A stretch of DNA of 64,000 nucleotides from Psychrobacter glacincola (GTDB lineage: Bacteria; Pseudomonadota; Gammaproteobacteria; Pseudomonadales; Moraxellaceae). The stretch lies in contig NZ_CAJGZK010000010.1 in assembly GCF_904846215.1 (NCBI RefSeq), positions 1 through 64,000 of the forward strand. The letters are read 5' to 3'. This document shows positions 49,282 to 59,601 of the stretch, in pieces. Position numbers and translations under genes: made by a program. Below the pieces are notes generated by a model. The model saw only the letters and a list, made by a program, of their open reading frames with translations, made no database searches and was not told where the DNA came from. Numbering within the stretch: the first letter of the stretch is position 1; each line of letters opens with the position of its first letter.

Positions 49282-50166
49282 TTAATAAGCGGCTTGCTTA
49301 CCCCAGTCATAGATACCGCGTTTGTAAGCATAAATTAGTAGGATAAAGCCAAGAATAATCATTGGCGCACTTAATATTTGTCCTTTAGTCATCCAGCCTA
49401 ATAACACAAACCCTTGATCAGCGTCTGGTTGGCGGAAGAACTCAATGATGAAGCGGCTGATACCATAGCCTAGTAAGAATACAGCGGTTGCAGCCATGCG
49501 TGGACGCGGCTTCGATGAATACCACCATAAGAAAATAAACAATAGCAGCCCTTCTGCAAAGGCTTCGTATAACTGCGATGGGTGACGCGGTAACACATAC
49601 TGCCCATTGACCTCAATCATCAACTCTTGCAGTTGTGGATTGCTTTGTAATTGCTCCATATCAAAGGCAGCGGCTTGCGGAAAGTAGGTCAGCCAGTTAT
49701 AGCCACCGTCTGATACGCGTCCCCATAACTCACCATTGATATAGTTGCCAATGCGCCCAAATAATAAGCCTGTTGGTACGCAAGGTACGATAAAATCGAA
49801 TACTTGGAAGGCGGTTTTCTTATATTTACGAGCAAAGAACCACATACCTACCATGACGCCGATAAAACCGCCGTGGAAAGACATGCCGCCTTCCCAAACT
49901 TTTAATAGATAAGCAGGGTTTTGTAATAGCTCACCAAACTGATAAAACAGTACATAGCCAATACGACCGCCCAAAATCACACCAAGCGCACCATAAAAGA
50001 CCAAATCAGACACCATATCGGTGGTCCAATTGTCGCGTTTGCTGCTGCGATACCAAGCCAGACCAAAAGCGGCAGCGAATGCCAGCAAATACATCAAGCC
50101 ATACCAGTGCACGTCTACTGGACCCAAGGATAGCGCTACAGGATTATACTGAGGATGAATTATCAT
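49282..50166 (-). CDS. lgt: Prolipoprotein diacylglyceryl transferase
   Basis: A 294-residue membrane enzyme with seven helices that transfers diacylglycerol from phosphatidylglycerol to the lipobox cysteine of prolipoproteins. Conserved parts are VDVHWYGLMYLLAF, GARIGY-like GGRIGYVLFY, GGMSFHGGFIGV, the signature GRIGNYINGELWG and HPSQLYEAF. Length fits. The 274 bp upstream hold its promoter and no gene. Confidence 0.95.
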   Translation of the reverse strand: MIIHPQYNPVALSLGPVDVHWYGLMYLLAFAAAFGLAWYRSSKRDNWTTDMVSDLVFYGALGVILGGRIGYVLFYQFGELLQNPAYLLKVWEGGMSFHGGFIGVMVGMWFFARKYKKTAFQVFDFIVPCVPTGLLFGRIGNYINGELWGRVSDGGYNWLTYFPQAAAFDMEQLQSNPQLQELMIEVNGQYVLPRHPSQLYEAFAEGLLLFIFLWWYSSKPRPRMAATAVFLLGYGISRFIIEFFRQPDADQGFVLLGWMTKGQILSAPMIILGFILLIYAYKRGIYDWGKQAAY

Positions 50167-50440
50167 AAAGGCGCCATAATTATTGGTAATAAATGCTGTT
50201 TATAATAGCAAGATTTGACCTTTGCGAACACTAGTGTCTGTGCAAAATAAAAGAATGTTAACGATTGCAGCAGCCATGGCACTTACAGTGTCTATATCCC
50301 AACGTCATGGCACTCCTTCTAAAGCTAATCGCTACCATATTTATTGAAGTAAATTATCGAACCAGGTAAGTGAATGAATAGCAAAGCCCCAAAAAAACCG
50401 ATAAGATGAACAAAAGCGCATTAACTTCTAAGGAAACGTC

Positions 50441-52114
50441 ATGCACCCCAATGTATCATCACGATCACTTTTGCACGATAAAAAATTCGTTACCAAGGTT
50501 GATGTGCAAGCGCCAAACTTTAAGCCAAACAGATTACCCTTATCCTTATTATGTACAGTCGCATCAGGCTTAAGTTTTTTTGTGCCAGTGATGGTGCAAG
50601 CAGCAACCAGTAGTATCGAACAAATTACCATTTATCAAGGCTTAGCCAGTGTGACTCGTGCATTACCCATCAGTGGTACAGGAGAGCAGACACTGATTTT
50701 TTCCTGTCTTTCGCCTGCGATCGAAGCCGATAGTATTAGTGTGCAAGCACTGGGTAATGTCAATATCGGTGAAGTCAGTATCCAAACCTTGAGTGGCGAG
50801 CAAGCAGCGCAGTGCCAGTATCAAGGTGCCGCTAACGTACAGAGTCAGCAGAATAATCTAGCGGATATCAGTGCTGAATTGGAAGCTGCACGCCTGACCA
50901 AAGCCTATTTGCAAAATCTCACTAAAGTCACGCAAATCACTACTGCTGGTACCCTTGCTAATAATGCACGCGATTTAGAAACGCAAGCAGCCAGTATCAA
51001 TAAAAAAATAGTAGAGCTGCAAAAACGAGAAGCCCGCGCCAATGATGATTTAAATCAGCTGGTCGCTGGCAGTACGACCTCGGTACAAAATACTGTTACC
51101 CAAGTCACTGTACGTACCGCTAGCCGTTCTGCTAGTAGCGTTAAATTACATTATCAAGTACGCGGCGCCAGCTGGGAGCCGACTTATCAAGCGCGTTTAA
51201 ATACTGATAATAAACAACTCAATATCACCGCCTCTGCCATCATCGCCCAACAAACGGGTGAAAATTGGAATAATGTGCCGGTTATCTTAAGTACAGTCAA
51301 TCCAAATCAAACAACGACCAGCCAGCTACCGAGAGTCGAGCGCTTGTCCTTATATGAAGAAGAGCAAGCTAAAATGACTAGGTTTGCACAACCAATGATG
51401 GAAGGCGCACCAGTGTTGGTCGTTTCTGCTAGCGACAGTTATGGCGGTGCCGAAAACATGGCGCCGCTACCGAGCTTTACCGTTAGCAGTCAAAATAAAA
51501 ATGGTATCACTGAGTATCGCTTGCCGCAGCGCGTGAGTATCCCTAGTGATGGCAGGCGCGTACGCACAGTGATAGATGAACAATCTGGCAGCAGCACGCT
51601 TTGGCTACGTAGTACACCGAGCGTTGAAGCTGCCGCTTACTGGTATGCGTCTGCGCCGTTTTTGACGCCAGCTTGGGCGGATGGCTCGTTGCAACTGTAT
51701 CGCGACGATAATTATGTTGGTCAGTCGCGCTATGATTACCGAAGTCTAAAAGAGCAGGGCATTGGTTTTGGTGTTGATCCGAGCCTGCTTGTGAAACAGC
51801 TGATTGATGCAGACAAAAAAGGTGATAAAGGCGTATTTAACCGTCAACAAACCAAAACCATCACCCAAGCTTATCAATTCACCAATCAGCATAATCGTAG
51901 TGTGCGTCTGCAAGTGTTGGGCGCAGAACCTGTGAGTAGCGACGACAGTATTAAAGTAACTGCAACGCATACACCAGGGATTAGCAAAAAAGATTGGAAC
52001 GATAATAAAGGCATTGTAGCGTGGGAGTTTGATTTACCGAGTAAACAATCACAGGTTGTGCAGTCGATCTATCAAATTAGCTATCCTGCCGATAAAAAAC
52101 TAAACACTAACTAA
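50441..52114 (+). CDS. DUF4139 domain-containing exported protein
   Basis: A 557-residue protein with an N-terminal hydrophobic signal segment after a charged start (LPLSLLCTVASGLSFFVPVMVQA, about residues 27-49). The pattern of an N-terminal DUF4140-like part (TIYQGLASVTRALPISGTGEQTLIF), a coiled coil (about 135-195) and the large DUF4139 domain (LHYQVRGASWEPTYQARLNT; LSTVNPNQ) matches the mucoidy-inhibitor-like family. Function is unknown. AAGGAAACGTC precedes the ATG. Confidence 0.85.
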   Translation: MHPNVSSRSLLHDKKFVTKVDVQAPNFKPNRLPLSLLCTVASGLSFFVPVMVQAATSSIEQITIYQGLASVTRALPISGTGEQTLIFSCLSPAIEADSISVQALGNVNIGEVSIQTLSGEQAAQCQYQGAANVQSQQNNLADISAELEAARLTKAYLQNLTKVTQITTAGTLANNARDLETQAASINKKIVELQKREARANDDLNQLVAGSTTSVQNTVTQVTVRTASRSASSVKLHYQVRGASWEPTYQARLNTDNKQLNITASAIIAQQTGENWNNVPVILSTVNPNQTTTSQLPRVERLSLYEEEQAKMTRFAQPMMEGAPVLVVSASDSYGGAENMAPLPSFTVSSQNKNGITEYRLPQRVSIPSDGRRVRTVIDEQSGSSTLWLRSTPSVEAAAYWYASAPFLTPAWADGSLQLYRDDNYVGQSRYDYRSLKEQGIGFGVDPSLLVKQLIDADKKGDKGVFNRQQTKTITQAYQFTNQHNRSVRLQVLGAEPVSSDDSIKVTATHTPGISKKDWNDNKGIVAWEFDLPSKQSQVVQSIYQISYPADKKLNTN

Positions 52115-52159
52115 AAACTTATACCAGTATTAGTACGAGTATTAATATCAAGGAATTCT

Positions 52160-52996
52160 ATGTGTATTGTCGCTATTGCTTGGCAGTTATTTGATGAGCT
52201 GCCTTTGGTTTTATTATCTAATCGCGATGAGTTTCTAGAGCGTCCGACAGAGCCACTACATCAATGGGAAGATAAGCCTATTTTTGCAGGACGCGATGCG
52301 CAAAGTGGGGGTACTTGGCTGGGTATTCATCAAGCAACGATGTCAGAAACACAGCAAGCACAATCAGCTACTTATCAAAGAAACGGTCGCTGGGCGGCAG
52401 TATTGAACTTTCGCGATGGTGTGCAAGCAAGTAATGATGAGCGCTCACGTGGTGAATTGGTTACCGATTTCTTGACCAATCACTTAAACCCGATGGAATT
52501 TGCACGGAAAATCAGTCTGCAAAAATATGCTGGGTTTAATCTTATTATCGGTGATAGCAAACAGGCGGTTGTCGTTAATAACCGTGGTCATGCACCCACG
52601 CCACTATATGCAGGCTTGCACGTATTCTCTAATGGACAGCCAGAAGAGAGTTGGTTTAAGACAGAGCGTTTGCGTGGCAGGTTACGCCAAGAAATATTGC
52701 CATTGATTAGCGAAAATAGTGATGCAAGATACTGGCAAACCGCTGCTCTAGAGGTATTGTCCGATATGACTCAAGCACCTGCAGAAAATTTACCAGATAC
52801 TGGTGTCGATATAAAAGTAGAGCAAGCGCTGTCATCTATTTATATTGGAGGGGTAAATTTGTTAGGAGTTGCTAATGCCAATAATGCCATGCCAAGCTAT
52901 GGCACACGCACACAAAGTATATTAACCTTACGCAAAAATACTGGCTCGGATACAGGTATTCAAGCTGAAATTGTCAGCCGTGAATGTACTCATTAG
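52160..52996 (+). CDS. NRDE family protein (TANGO2-like)
   Basis: A 278-residue Ntn-hydrolase-like protein with the family start MCIVAIAW and the name-giving NRDE in LLSNRDEFLERPTEPLHQW. GRDAQSGGTWLGI and GRWAAVLNFRD follow as in the family. Human TANGO2 is linked to heme and lipid handling; bacterial function is not settled. AAGGAATTCT precedes the ATG, 46 bp after the DUF4139 gene. Confidence 0.88.
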   Translation: MCIVAIAWQLFDELPLVLLSNRDEFLERPTEPLHQWEDKPIFAGRDAQSGGTWLGIHQATMSETQQAQSATYQRNGRWAAVLNFRDGVQASNDERSRGELVTDFLTNHLNPMEFARKISLQKYAGFNLIIGDSKQAVVVNNRGHAPTPLYAGLHVFSNGQPEESWFKTERLRGRLRQEILPLISENSDARYWQTAALEVLSDMTQAPAENLPDTGVDIKVEQALSSIYIGGVNLLGVANANNAMPSYGTRTQSILTLRKNTGSDTGIQAEIVSRECTH

Positions 52997-53027
52997 CGAC
53001 TGATAAAACCAAAGCCTTCGACAAAAA

Positions 53028-53065
53028 AATACCTCTAGTGATGGTCAAATATCATTAGAGGTATT
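53028..53065. terminator. Bidirectional terminator between the NRDE gene and rppH
   Basis: AATACCTCTAGTGAT pairs with ATCATTAGAGGTATT around GGTCAAAT; an A7 run lies on one side. Confidence 0.8.
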
Positions 53066-53099
53066 CGTTATTACATGAACGCCGGCAAAATCAGCGACT

Positions 53100-53621
53100 T
53101 TATTCCATCAACAAATGATTGTTTTGTTCTGGAATAATAAGTCCCTGTTGGAGCGGTAGTTCGGGCACCAATTCTTGCAAGGCGCGGCGGTATACCCCGC
53201 GTTTAAAGTGAATCACTTGTCCAAGTGGATACCAGTAGCTGACCCATTGCCAGTTATCAAACTCTGGTTTCCCCTCATCAAAGCGGATGTGTTGGGTATT
53301 CGGCTCATCTAAGCGTAGCAAAAACCATTTCTGTTTTTGCCCAATACACAAGGGGTACTGCCCATGACGAACATAGCGTTTTGGCAGACGGTAGCGCAAC
53401 CAATCTTGCGTAACCGCCAGCAAATCGACATGACGCGGATGTAGACCGACCTCTTCCCAGAGCTCGCGATACATCGCATCCATCGGCGTCTCCCCGCGGT
53501 CGATACCACCTTGAGGGAACTGCCAAGCGTTGTGACCAATACGTTTTGCCCACAGAACTTGCCCTTGTGTATTGGCCAAGATGATACCGACATTGGCGCG
53601 AAAGCCGTCTGCATCTATCAT
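53100..53621 (-). CDS. rppH: RNA pyrophosphohydrolase
   Basis: A 173-residue Nudix hydrolase that removes pyrophosphate from mRNA 5' ends and so starts mRNA decay. It begins [17 protein letters not shown] and has a complete Nudix box ([22 protein letters not shown]), then [16 protein letters not shown] residues. Length matches E. coli RppH (176). AAAGGTTAGGTC lies before the ATG. Confidence 0.94.
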   Translation of the reverse strand: MIDADGFRANVGIILANTQGQVLWAKRIGHNAWQFPQGGIDRGETPMDAMYRELWEEVGLHPRHVDLLAVTQDWLRYRLPKRYVRHGQYPLCIGQKQKWFLLRLDEPNTQHIRFDEGKPEFDNWQWVSYWYPLGQVIHFKRGVYRRALQELVPELPLQQGLIIPEQNNHLLME

Positions 53622-54147
53622 GACCTAACCTTTTAATTTGTGTAAAAATAGCTTATTTCAACACAGTACAGTAACAGCAATCATAATTATTATAGGGTGG
53701 CTGTTATCGATACTTTGGTAAAATAAGATTCATTACCGTCATTAAACCAAGAAACAAGCAAAATGTGTAACAGTATTTTGCTATAAAATGTTTCATAGCA
53801 TTAATGATTTAAAATCAAGATGTTATGTTGCTATTTACAAGCAAACTTTTGTATGATTTTTAGCAAAATTATTTCGTTATCAAAGCTAGTGCTTTAAAGG
53901 CTAAAGGCTATGAGCGCTTACTTAATAATACAAGTAATGACACAAGTTTTTGATTTATAAAATCTCATTTTGGCTTATGCTACACTAGTCGTATTCTGCT
54001 TATCTCAATCAATCATAAAGTAACAAGTTGATAAAGCTGTTCTTATACATTGAGCCGATAATATTACATCAAGAAAAATGGGCTAATAAAAATGCATCAG
54101 CGATTTATCATCTAGCTGTGACCAATTAAAACAAGGATCAATAAAAA
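53622..54147. other. Intergenic region between divergent rppH and the OsmC gene
   Basis: About 525 bp of AT-rich DNA with no supported gene. TTATGCTACACTAG near 53973-53986 resembles an extended -10 promoter reading toward the OsmC gene. No repeat or hairpin stands out. Confidence 0.35.
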
Positions 54148-54561
54148 ATGTCAGAATCTAAAGCAAGCGTTACGTGGCAAGAAAACAAGGCTTTTATGGG
54201 TATATCGCCATCAGGTCATAATGTACAAATCGATGCCGATAAAGAAAAAGGCGCAAGCCCTATGGAGCTTATCTTATTGGGATTGGGCGGTTGTGCCAGC
54301 TATGATGTAGTGGCAATTTTACAAAAGTCGCGTCAAGAAGTAACTGACGTGCGTTGCGATTTGACCGCTCAACGTGCTGAAACCGTACCGGCTGTCTATA
54401 CTGATATCCATATGCATTTTGTGGTGACGGGACAAGATGTCAAAGAAAGCCAAGTAGAAAAAGCCATCAAATTATCTGCAGAAAAATACTGCTCAGCCAG
54501 TCGAATGTTGGTACAAGGGGGGGTGAATATTACCCATGATTTTGAAGTTATCGCAGAATAA
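54148..54561 (+). CDS. OsmC family protein
   Basis: A 137-residue OsmC/Ohr-superfamily protein (YhfA-like): GASPMELILLGLGGCASYDVVAIL carries the usual first redox cysteine, and EKYCSASRMLVQGGVNI carries the second. Such proteins reduce organic or fatty-acid hydroperoxides with a thiol pair. AAGGATC precedes the ATG. It lies 11 bp upstream of the MAPEG gene. Confidence 0.88.
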   Translation: MSESKASVTWQENKAFMGISPSGHNVQIDADKEKGASPMELILLGLGGCASYDVVAILQKSRQEVTDVRCDLTAQRAETVPAVYTDIHMHFVVTGQDVKESQVEKAIKLSAEKYCSASRMLVQGGVNITHDFEVIAE

Positions 54562-54572
54562 AGGCGAGTATA

Positions 54573-55001
54573 TTGATGAATTTATTCTTAGGATTGGTCT
54601 CTGATACCGCAGCATCGGCCATTTGGGCAATGGTGGTGGCAAGTCTGTTGCCATTAACGATGGCATTGACTGCAAAAGCTATTGGCGGTTTTAATCTGGC
54701 TGATAACGCCCATCCGCGAGATTTTTTACAGGGCACGACGGGCCCTGCTGCACGTGCTAATGCCGCGCAGCAAAATAGCTATGAGACATTGCCGGTTTTT
54801 TTGGCAGCGGTGTTGGTAGCGATGCTGTTTTTTGTGCCACAGATCATTGTGAATACATTGGCGTGGCTATATGTGCTGATTCGTATCGGTTTTTGTGTTG
54901 CTTACATCACTAATTTGGCGATGTTCCGCTCGATTCTTTGGGGGCTATCGATTGCCTGCTGCCTCATGCTCTTTTACTTAGCGATTCGAATCAGTACCTA
55001 G
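54573..55001 (+). CDS. MAPEG family membrane protein
   Basis: A 142-residue protein with four membrane helices and the MAPEG signature ARANAAQQNSYETLPVFLAAV. Members include glutathione transferases acting on lipid-soluble substrates; the bacterial role is unclear. It follows the OsmC gene by 11 bp and is probably co-transcribed, which would link two peroxide or lipid detoxification functions. Confidence 0.85.
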   Translation: MMNLFLGLVSDTAASAIWAMVVASLLPLTMALTAKAIGGFNLADNAHPRDFLQGTTGPAARANAAQQNSYETLPVFLAAVLVAMLFFVPQIIVNTLAWLYVLIRIGFCVAYITNLAMFRSILWGLSIACCLMLFYLAIRIST

Positions 55002-55050
55002 CAGTATCTAAGTAATGATGATATTTATTCTAAAATACAAGCAGTTAACG

Positions 55051-56103
55051 TTATTGTTCGCTCATCTGTAGTGCACTAATGATAGCTGCTTTGTTTTTTT
55101 CTCTTTTAATACTATCCCATAATATCTTCGCCTCGCTATAGCCTTTGGTGAGCATCGCTAACCACTGTTTATAACGACCGACCAATACGATATCGCTTTT
55201 TGCCTCGCCTTGCAAAAATTTAATCTGATGAGCAATCAGCGCTTGCCATAACAATGTCGTCTGATCATTTGAAATCTGACTATGTTCTCTATCAATTTGC
55301 GCAACCAAATCAGGACGGGTAACAGCCCCGCGTCCTAACATCAAGTGCCTTGTCCTTGCCTGCGCCATACATTTTTGTGCGTGCTCACTATTCCATATTT
55401 CACCATTGGCAATTACTGGTATATCAAGGGTATTAAAGCTTTGAATCTTATCCCAATAGGCTGGCGGCTTATAGCCTTGGGTTTTTGTCCGCGCGTGAAT
55501 GGTTAGCCAATCAGCACCGCTCGCAGCAATAGCAGCTTTGATTTCATCCATGCGACTGGTATCGGTATAGCCCAAACGAATCTTTGCTGATACAGGAATA
55601 TGAGCAGGCACAGCTTGCCGCACCGCGCTGATAATCTGATACATGGTTTCGGGTTCATCCAATAATACCGAACCACCACGGTGGCTATTGACCGTCTTGG
55701 CAGGGCAGCCAAAGTTAATATCAATCGCCGGCGCACCAAGCTCACAAGCATAAGCGGCATTTTCTGCCATGAGTTGCGCTTCACTACCCAGTAGTTGAAT
55801 ATGAATCGGCGTACCAGATGCGGTCTTGGCATCGTGATGTAGCTCAGGCACATATTTATAAAACACATGAGCGGGCAATACATGCTGAGTCACACGGATA
55901 AATTCACTGACCGACCAGTCGTAAGGGCGACCCAAGTCTGTCGCAATTTGCGTTAGAATTTGCCGCATCAATGGATCGGTTAAGCCTTCCATAGGGGCAA
56001 GGAGACGAACTGGACTCGCAAATAATTGCTGTAGGGTTGTTTGACGCTGTTGCATTGCTTGAGATAAAGCGTGAGACGACATATCAGGTTGTTGGTGGTT
56101 CAT
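55051..56103 (-). CDS. dusC: tRNA-dihydrouridine(16) synthase
   Basis: A 350-residue flavin enzyme that reduces uridine to dihydrouridine in tRNA. The TIM barrel shows LLAPMEGLTDPLMRQ, VQLLGSEAQLMAENAAYA, DINFGCPAKTVN with the catalytic cysteine, ARTKTQGYKPPAYWDKI and IANGEIWN. The GCPAKTVN and FIRVTQHVLP patterns fit DusC rather than DusA or DusB. The first 25 residues are extra relative to E. coli, so a later start is possible. Confidence 0.9.
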   Translation of the reverse strand: MNHQQPDMSSHALSQAMQQRQTTLQQLFASPVRLLAPMEGLTDPLMRQILTQIATDLGRPYDWSVSEFIRVTQHVLPAHVFYKYVPELHHDAKTASGTPIHIQLLGSEAQLMAENAAYACELGAPAIDINFGCPAKTVNSHRGGSVLLDEPETMYQIISAVRQAVPAHIPVSAKIRLGYTDTSRMDEIKAAIAASGADWLTIHARTKTQGYKPPAYWDKIQSFNTLDIPVIANGEIWNSEHAQKCMAQARTRHLMLGRGAVTRPDLVAQIDREHSQISNDQTTLLWQALIAHQIKFLQGEAKSDIVLVGRYKQWLAMLTKGYSEAKILWDSIKREKNKAAIISALQMSEQ

Positions 56104-56174
56104 GGCTTATTGCTTATTAATATAAAGTCGTTATAAATTAGCATCATGGAAGATTTCTAATGGCTGATAAAAGG

Positions 56175-57674
56175 TTAAGAATTGCCAAAAATCACCTTTT
56201 TGCCCGTCTGCAATCCCGATATCAAATCTTTGATATTATGAATGTCTAAGTTGCTTTGGGCACGTGTACAAGCCACATAAAGCAAGCGCAATTCTTCTGG
56301 GCTTATCTTGACCGCATTGGTGTTGATATCATAATAAAAGTCGTCATCTAGCTGTACTTTCCCCCATTCAAGCCCTTTGGCTTTATGAGCGGTTGAGATG
56401 ACATAGTCGGCATTCTCAATGCTTGATAAGCTATTGACCGCTTGGCTTAAGACATTGGTGCCATGATCATCAACCAATTTGACCAGTGTTTTTAGATCAC
56501 TGCCTTCATTGGTTTCAGAATACTCTTGTACGTCCGACCAATTATAAAAATACGCCAGCTCAGGGACACCATACGCCGATTTACCATTTTTTAAGTGTTC
56601 GGCTGCCTGACAGAATTTTAGCATGCGCTCGGTATCGGCTTGGAGCGCCACTTTATGCCCAAGCTTTAGACCCGTCAACAGCTGAGACATTGCCGCAGCA
56701 TTGGTACGGCACAGAATGGCATCTTTTTTACTATGTACCATACCTTTGTCGGTGGAAGATTGCTTATTTGGATTACCTTTAAGGGGTACCTCTTCTTGCA
56801 GGGCCTTTAATAGCGTATTGGCAATCTCAGCAATCGGCTCGCCAAAGCGAAAAGACTGGGTCAATAAAGTTTGTGGCAATGGCAGTTTTTTCATCGCATT
56901 GACGGCACCGCGCCATTCATAAATCTGCTGATGCGCGTCCCCGACGTAGATGACTTGCCGTGGTTGCTGAGTCAAAATTCCCATCATCAGTGGGTCAGCA
57001 TCTTGCGCTTCATCGAATAAAATAAAATCTGCTGGGATACTGGGCTTAGACAATGCCCAAAGTTTTAGGTAAATATCATGCCCGATACCAGCAGGGTGGC
57101 GCGCATCAATCGACTGTAGCCAGCGCTGCTCAACGGCAGGATAGAGCATCTCACGCAGCTGTTCAGCATCTGATCCATCAAGCCAGCTTGGAAATAAGAT
57201 ATGTCTTGGCGCAGGATAGCTGGCATGCGTACTACAAAAATTGCTGATAGCATCGCTGACGAAGCGTGATAATCGTGCTGGCGTGAGCGTAATATATTTA
57301 TTAACGCCATCCATCTGCCTGCGTACTTGCACAGGTTGCAAACCCAAGTCATCGCCCAAACGCTTGGGCGAAAAGCGCGGTAACGACAGTTTTGCAGTGA
57401 TATCACGGGCAACATGGCGATAGGCAAGCGAGTGAAAGGTACGGCATTCTACATGTGGCGGGAATTTTGCGCGCGCGTCATTGGCAATGGCTTTGTTAAA
57501 GGCTAAGTACAAGCCGCGTCCGCGCAAACGCTCGCCAATCAATTTTAGCGTGGTTGTTTTACCGGCACCGGCATAAGCGACCACTTTAAAAGACTTGTGA
57601 TCCATCGCCATATTGAGGGCGCTGAGCTGCTCGTCAGTGGGATCGCTCATATAAGCTGGCATAGATGCGGACAT
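56175..57674 (-). CDS. Short UvrD/Rep-type DNA helicase
   Basis: A 499-residue superfamily 1A helicase with every core motif: AYAGAGKTTTLKLI (Walker A, about 33-46), LFDEAQDADPLMMG (Walker B), VGDAHQQIYEWRGA (III), TQSFRFGEPI (IV), STAHKAKGLEW (V) and LLYVACTRAQ (VI). It is much shorter than UvrD or Rep (about 670-720 residues), lacking much of the 1B/2B insertions. Its task in repair or phage response is unknown. It is flanked by dusC and tatC on the same strand. Confidence 0.85.
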   Translation of the reverse strand: MSASMPAYMSDPTDEQLSALNMAMDHKSFKVVAYAGAGKTTTLKLIGERLRGRGLYLAFNKAIANDARAKFPPHVECRTFHSLAYRHVARDITAKLSLPRFSPKRLGDDLGLQPVQVRRQMDGVNKYITLTPARLSRFVSDAISNFCSTHASYPAPRHILFPSWLDGSDAEQLREMLYPAVEQRWLQSIDARHPAGIGHDIYLKLWALSKPSIPADFILFDEAQDADPLMMGILTQQPRQVIYVGDAHQQIYEWRGAVNAMKKLPLPQTLLTQSFRFGEPIAEIANTLLKALQEEVPLKGNPNKQSSTDKGMVHSKKDAILCRTNAAAMSQLLTGLKLGHKVALQADTERMLKFCQAAEHLKNGKSAYGVPELAYFYNWSDVQEYSETNEGSDLKTLVKLVDDHGTNVLSQAVNSLSSIENADYVISTAHKAKGLEWGKVQLDDDFYYDINTNAVKISPEELRLLYVACTRAQSNLDIHNIKDLISGLQTGKKVIFGNS

Positions 57675-57809
57675 AGCAAAGCTACCTAAAAGACTAAAAG
57701 AGGATAAAAAATAAGAGGAGTAAAAAAAGCCACTGCATAGACAATGGCTGCTTTTGTGTATATATCGCTGACAAGAATAACAATGCGTTATTCCGTATTT
57801 ATTTACGGC

Positions 57810-58649
57810 TTAAGCAGGGTCACGATCTTCTTTGATTAAAATCCTTGCCAAAAACAATCCCAACTCAAACAACAACCACATTGGAATGGCAAGCATCAAC
57901 ATCGACACCCCATCGGGCGGTGTGACAACGGCGGCAACTGCAAAACAGCCGACAATAATATAACGGCGTTTATCTTGTAAGCTCTGAATGGAGACAATGC
58001 CGACCAATATCAACAGCAAGGTGACGACTGGAATCTCAAATGTTATCCCAAATACCATAAACAGCTTGAGCGCAAAGCTCAGATAACTGTCGATATCTGT
58101 CATCGGCAAGACATTCTGCGGCGCGAACATAATAAAGAATTTTAGAACACCTTTGAGTACAATAAAATAAGCAAAAGCCACCCCAGAATAAAATAAAAAT
58201 ATAGAGGACAGCAATACTGGAATAGCGACTTTTTTCTCTTTTTTATATAGGCCTGGCGCCACAAACGACCAGATTTGATACAAGATATAAGGCATGGCAA
58301 AAAATGCGGCGACAAATATTGTCAAGCGTATTGGTGCCATAAAATTTGAAGTGATGTCTGTGGCAATCATCGTCGAGTTGGCAGGTAACTGGGCAACCAA
58401 TGGATCCGATAAAAAATCATACAACTCGCGTGAAAAGCCGACCAACGCTAAAAATATCACCAATACTGCCACGCATATCTTAATCAGATGACGACGCAGT
58501 TCAATTAAATGCTCAGTGATAGGCATATCGGCCAACGTACCTAATATATCACCCGAATTATTGCTGTTTTCCGACTCTGTCTCGCCTTCAATGGCTGAGT
58601 CCGCTACCTTTTCTAGGCGGCTTTTTTGCCGTTTAAATAAACCCATCAC
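57810..58649 (-). CDS. tatC: Sec-independent translocase subunit TatC
   Basis: A 279-residue six-helix membrane protein that recognises twin-arginine signal peptides. It has HLIELRRHLIK, SFVAPGLYKKEKK and FEIPVV. The N-terminus is about 40 residues longer than in E. coli TatC, and charged. It overlaps tatB by 4 bp, so translation is coupled. Confidence 0.95.
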   Translation of the reverse strand: MMGLFKRQKSRLEKVADSAIEGETESENSNNSGDILGTLADMPITEHLIELRRHLIKICVAVLVIFLALVGFSRELYDFLSDPLVAQLPANSTMIATDITSNFMAPIRLTIFVAAFFAMPYILYQIWSFVAPGLYKKEKKVAIPVLLSSIFLFYSGVAFAYFIVLKGVLKFFIMFAPQNVLPMTDIDSYLSFALKLFMVFGITFEIPVVTLLLILVGIVSIQSLQDKRRYIIVGCFAVAAVVTPPDGVSMLMLAIPMWLLFELGLFLARILIKEDRDPA

Positions 58650-59335
58650 TCATTCTCCTGTCGATTTACAGAAGCCTGTGTATTTAAAGGGCTGTCTAAA
58701 AGACTATCTAAGCCACTATTTAATAAAATATCGGCTTTATAGTTAGGTAAGTAGGGCGGCGCAGGCAAGCGACGTGCTTTGTCATAAGCGCCAAGGCGAA
58801 ACCACATGTTTTCCCACGGCTTGGTTGTTAAAGGTTGAACAGGCTGCTTAATAGTAGAAGAATCTATTGCTGCATCACTAGGAATGCTCGTCATATCTTG
58901 ATTTGATGATGGTTGACCGTCGGTTAGGCTGTCATCTTGCCCATCAGGATAAGAAACCGTCGCTGGCTCATCCTTATTTTGCATAGCTTTATTATTATTT
59001 GTCTGATTGGCAGGTGAGTCAGTCTTGTCTGAGGTTTTGAGGTTTTGACTCTGTGAATATTCAAATTCTTTCATACTGCCGCGCATCTCTGCCATTTCAC
59101 GGCGCATTTCTGCTTCAGTTTTGCGAATTTTAGCCAGCTCTTTTTGCATGAGCTGACGGGTTTCAGCCAAATCAAGCTCCGCTTCAATCTCGGACTGCAA
59201 GGTAGAAACCGTACGGCGAATTTTGGCATACCATTGCCCAGCAGTACGCGCAGCTTGCGGTAGCTTTTCAGGACCCAAGACGATTAGGGCAATAACGCCA
59301 AAGAGGAGTAGTTCAGAAAACCCGATATCAAACAT
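58646..59335 (-). CDS. tatB: Sec-independent translocase subunit TatB
   Basis: A 229-residue protein with the TatB start MFDIGFSELLLFGVIALIVLGPEKLP, an amphipathic helix, and a long helical then disordered tail (NQTNNNKAMQNKDEP and similar). TatB passes substrates from TatC to TatA. It lies between tatA (26 bp) and tatC (4-bp overlap). Confidence 0.94.
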   Translation of the reverse strand: MFDIGFSELLLFGVIALIVLGPEKLPQAARTAGQWYAKIRRTVSTLQSEIEAELDLAETRQLMQKELAKIRKTEAEMRREMAEMRGSMKEFEYSQSQNLKTSDKTDSPANQTNNNKAMQNKDEPATVSYPDGQDDSLTDGQPSSNQDMTSIPSDAAIDSSTIKQPVQPLTTKPWENMWFRLGAYDKARRLPAPPYLPNYKADILLNSGLDSLLDSPLNTQASVNRQENE

Positions 59336-59361
59336 AATGTTCCGATGTCACTGTCTAAATG

Positions 59362-59601
59362 CTATACATTATGCTTGTCATCAACCTTAGTGGTTGGGAG
59401 CTCTTCAGTGTGTGCATTGCCATCATGATCGAGCACCACTTGCTTTTTGGCATGCTCGGTATTTTCGTCTTTGACTGCTTCTTTGAAGCCTTTGACAGCG
59501 CCGCCCAAATCTTTGCCAGCATTTCTTAGCTTAGAGGTGCCAAATATGACGACCACTACCACCAATAATATCAGCCAATGCGTAATAGAAAAACTGCCCA
59601 T
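59362..59601 (-). CDS. tatA: Sec-independent translocase subunit TatA
   Basis: A 79-residue protein with the TatA/E pattern: a membrane helix ([23 protein letters not shown]), [15 protein letters not shown] amphipathic helix, and an acidic tail. It forms the translocation pore. First of tatABC, 188 bp downstream of hisIE on the same strand. Confidence 0.94.
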   Translation of the reverse strand: MGSFSITHWLILLVVVVVIFGTSKLRNAGKDLGGAVKGFKEAVKDENTEHAKKQVVLDHDGNAHTEELPTTKVDDKHNV

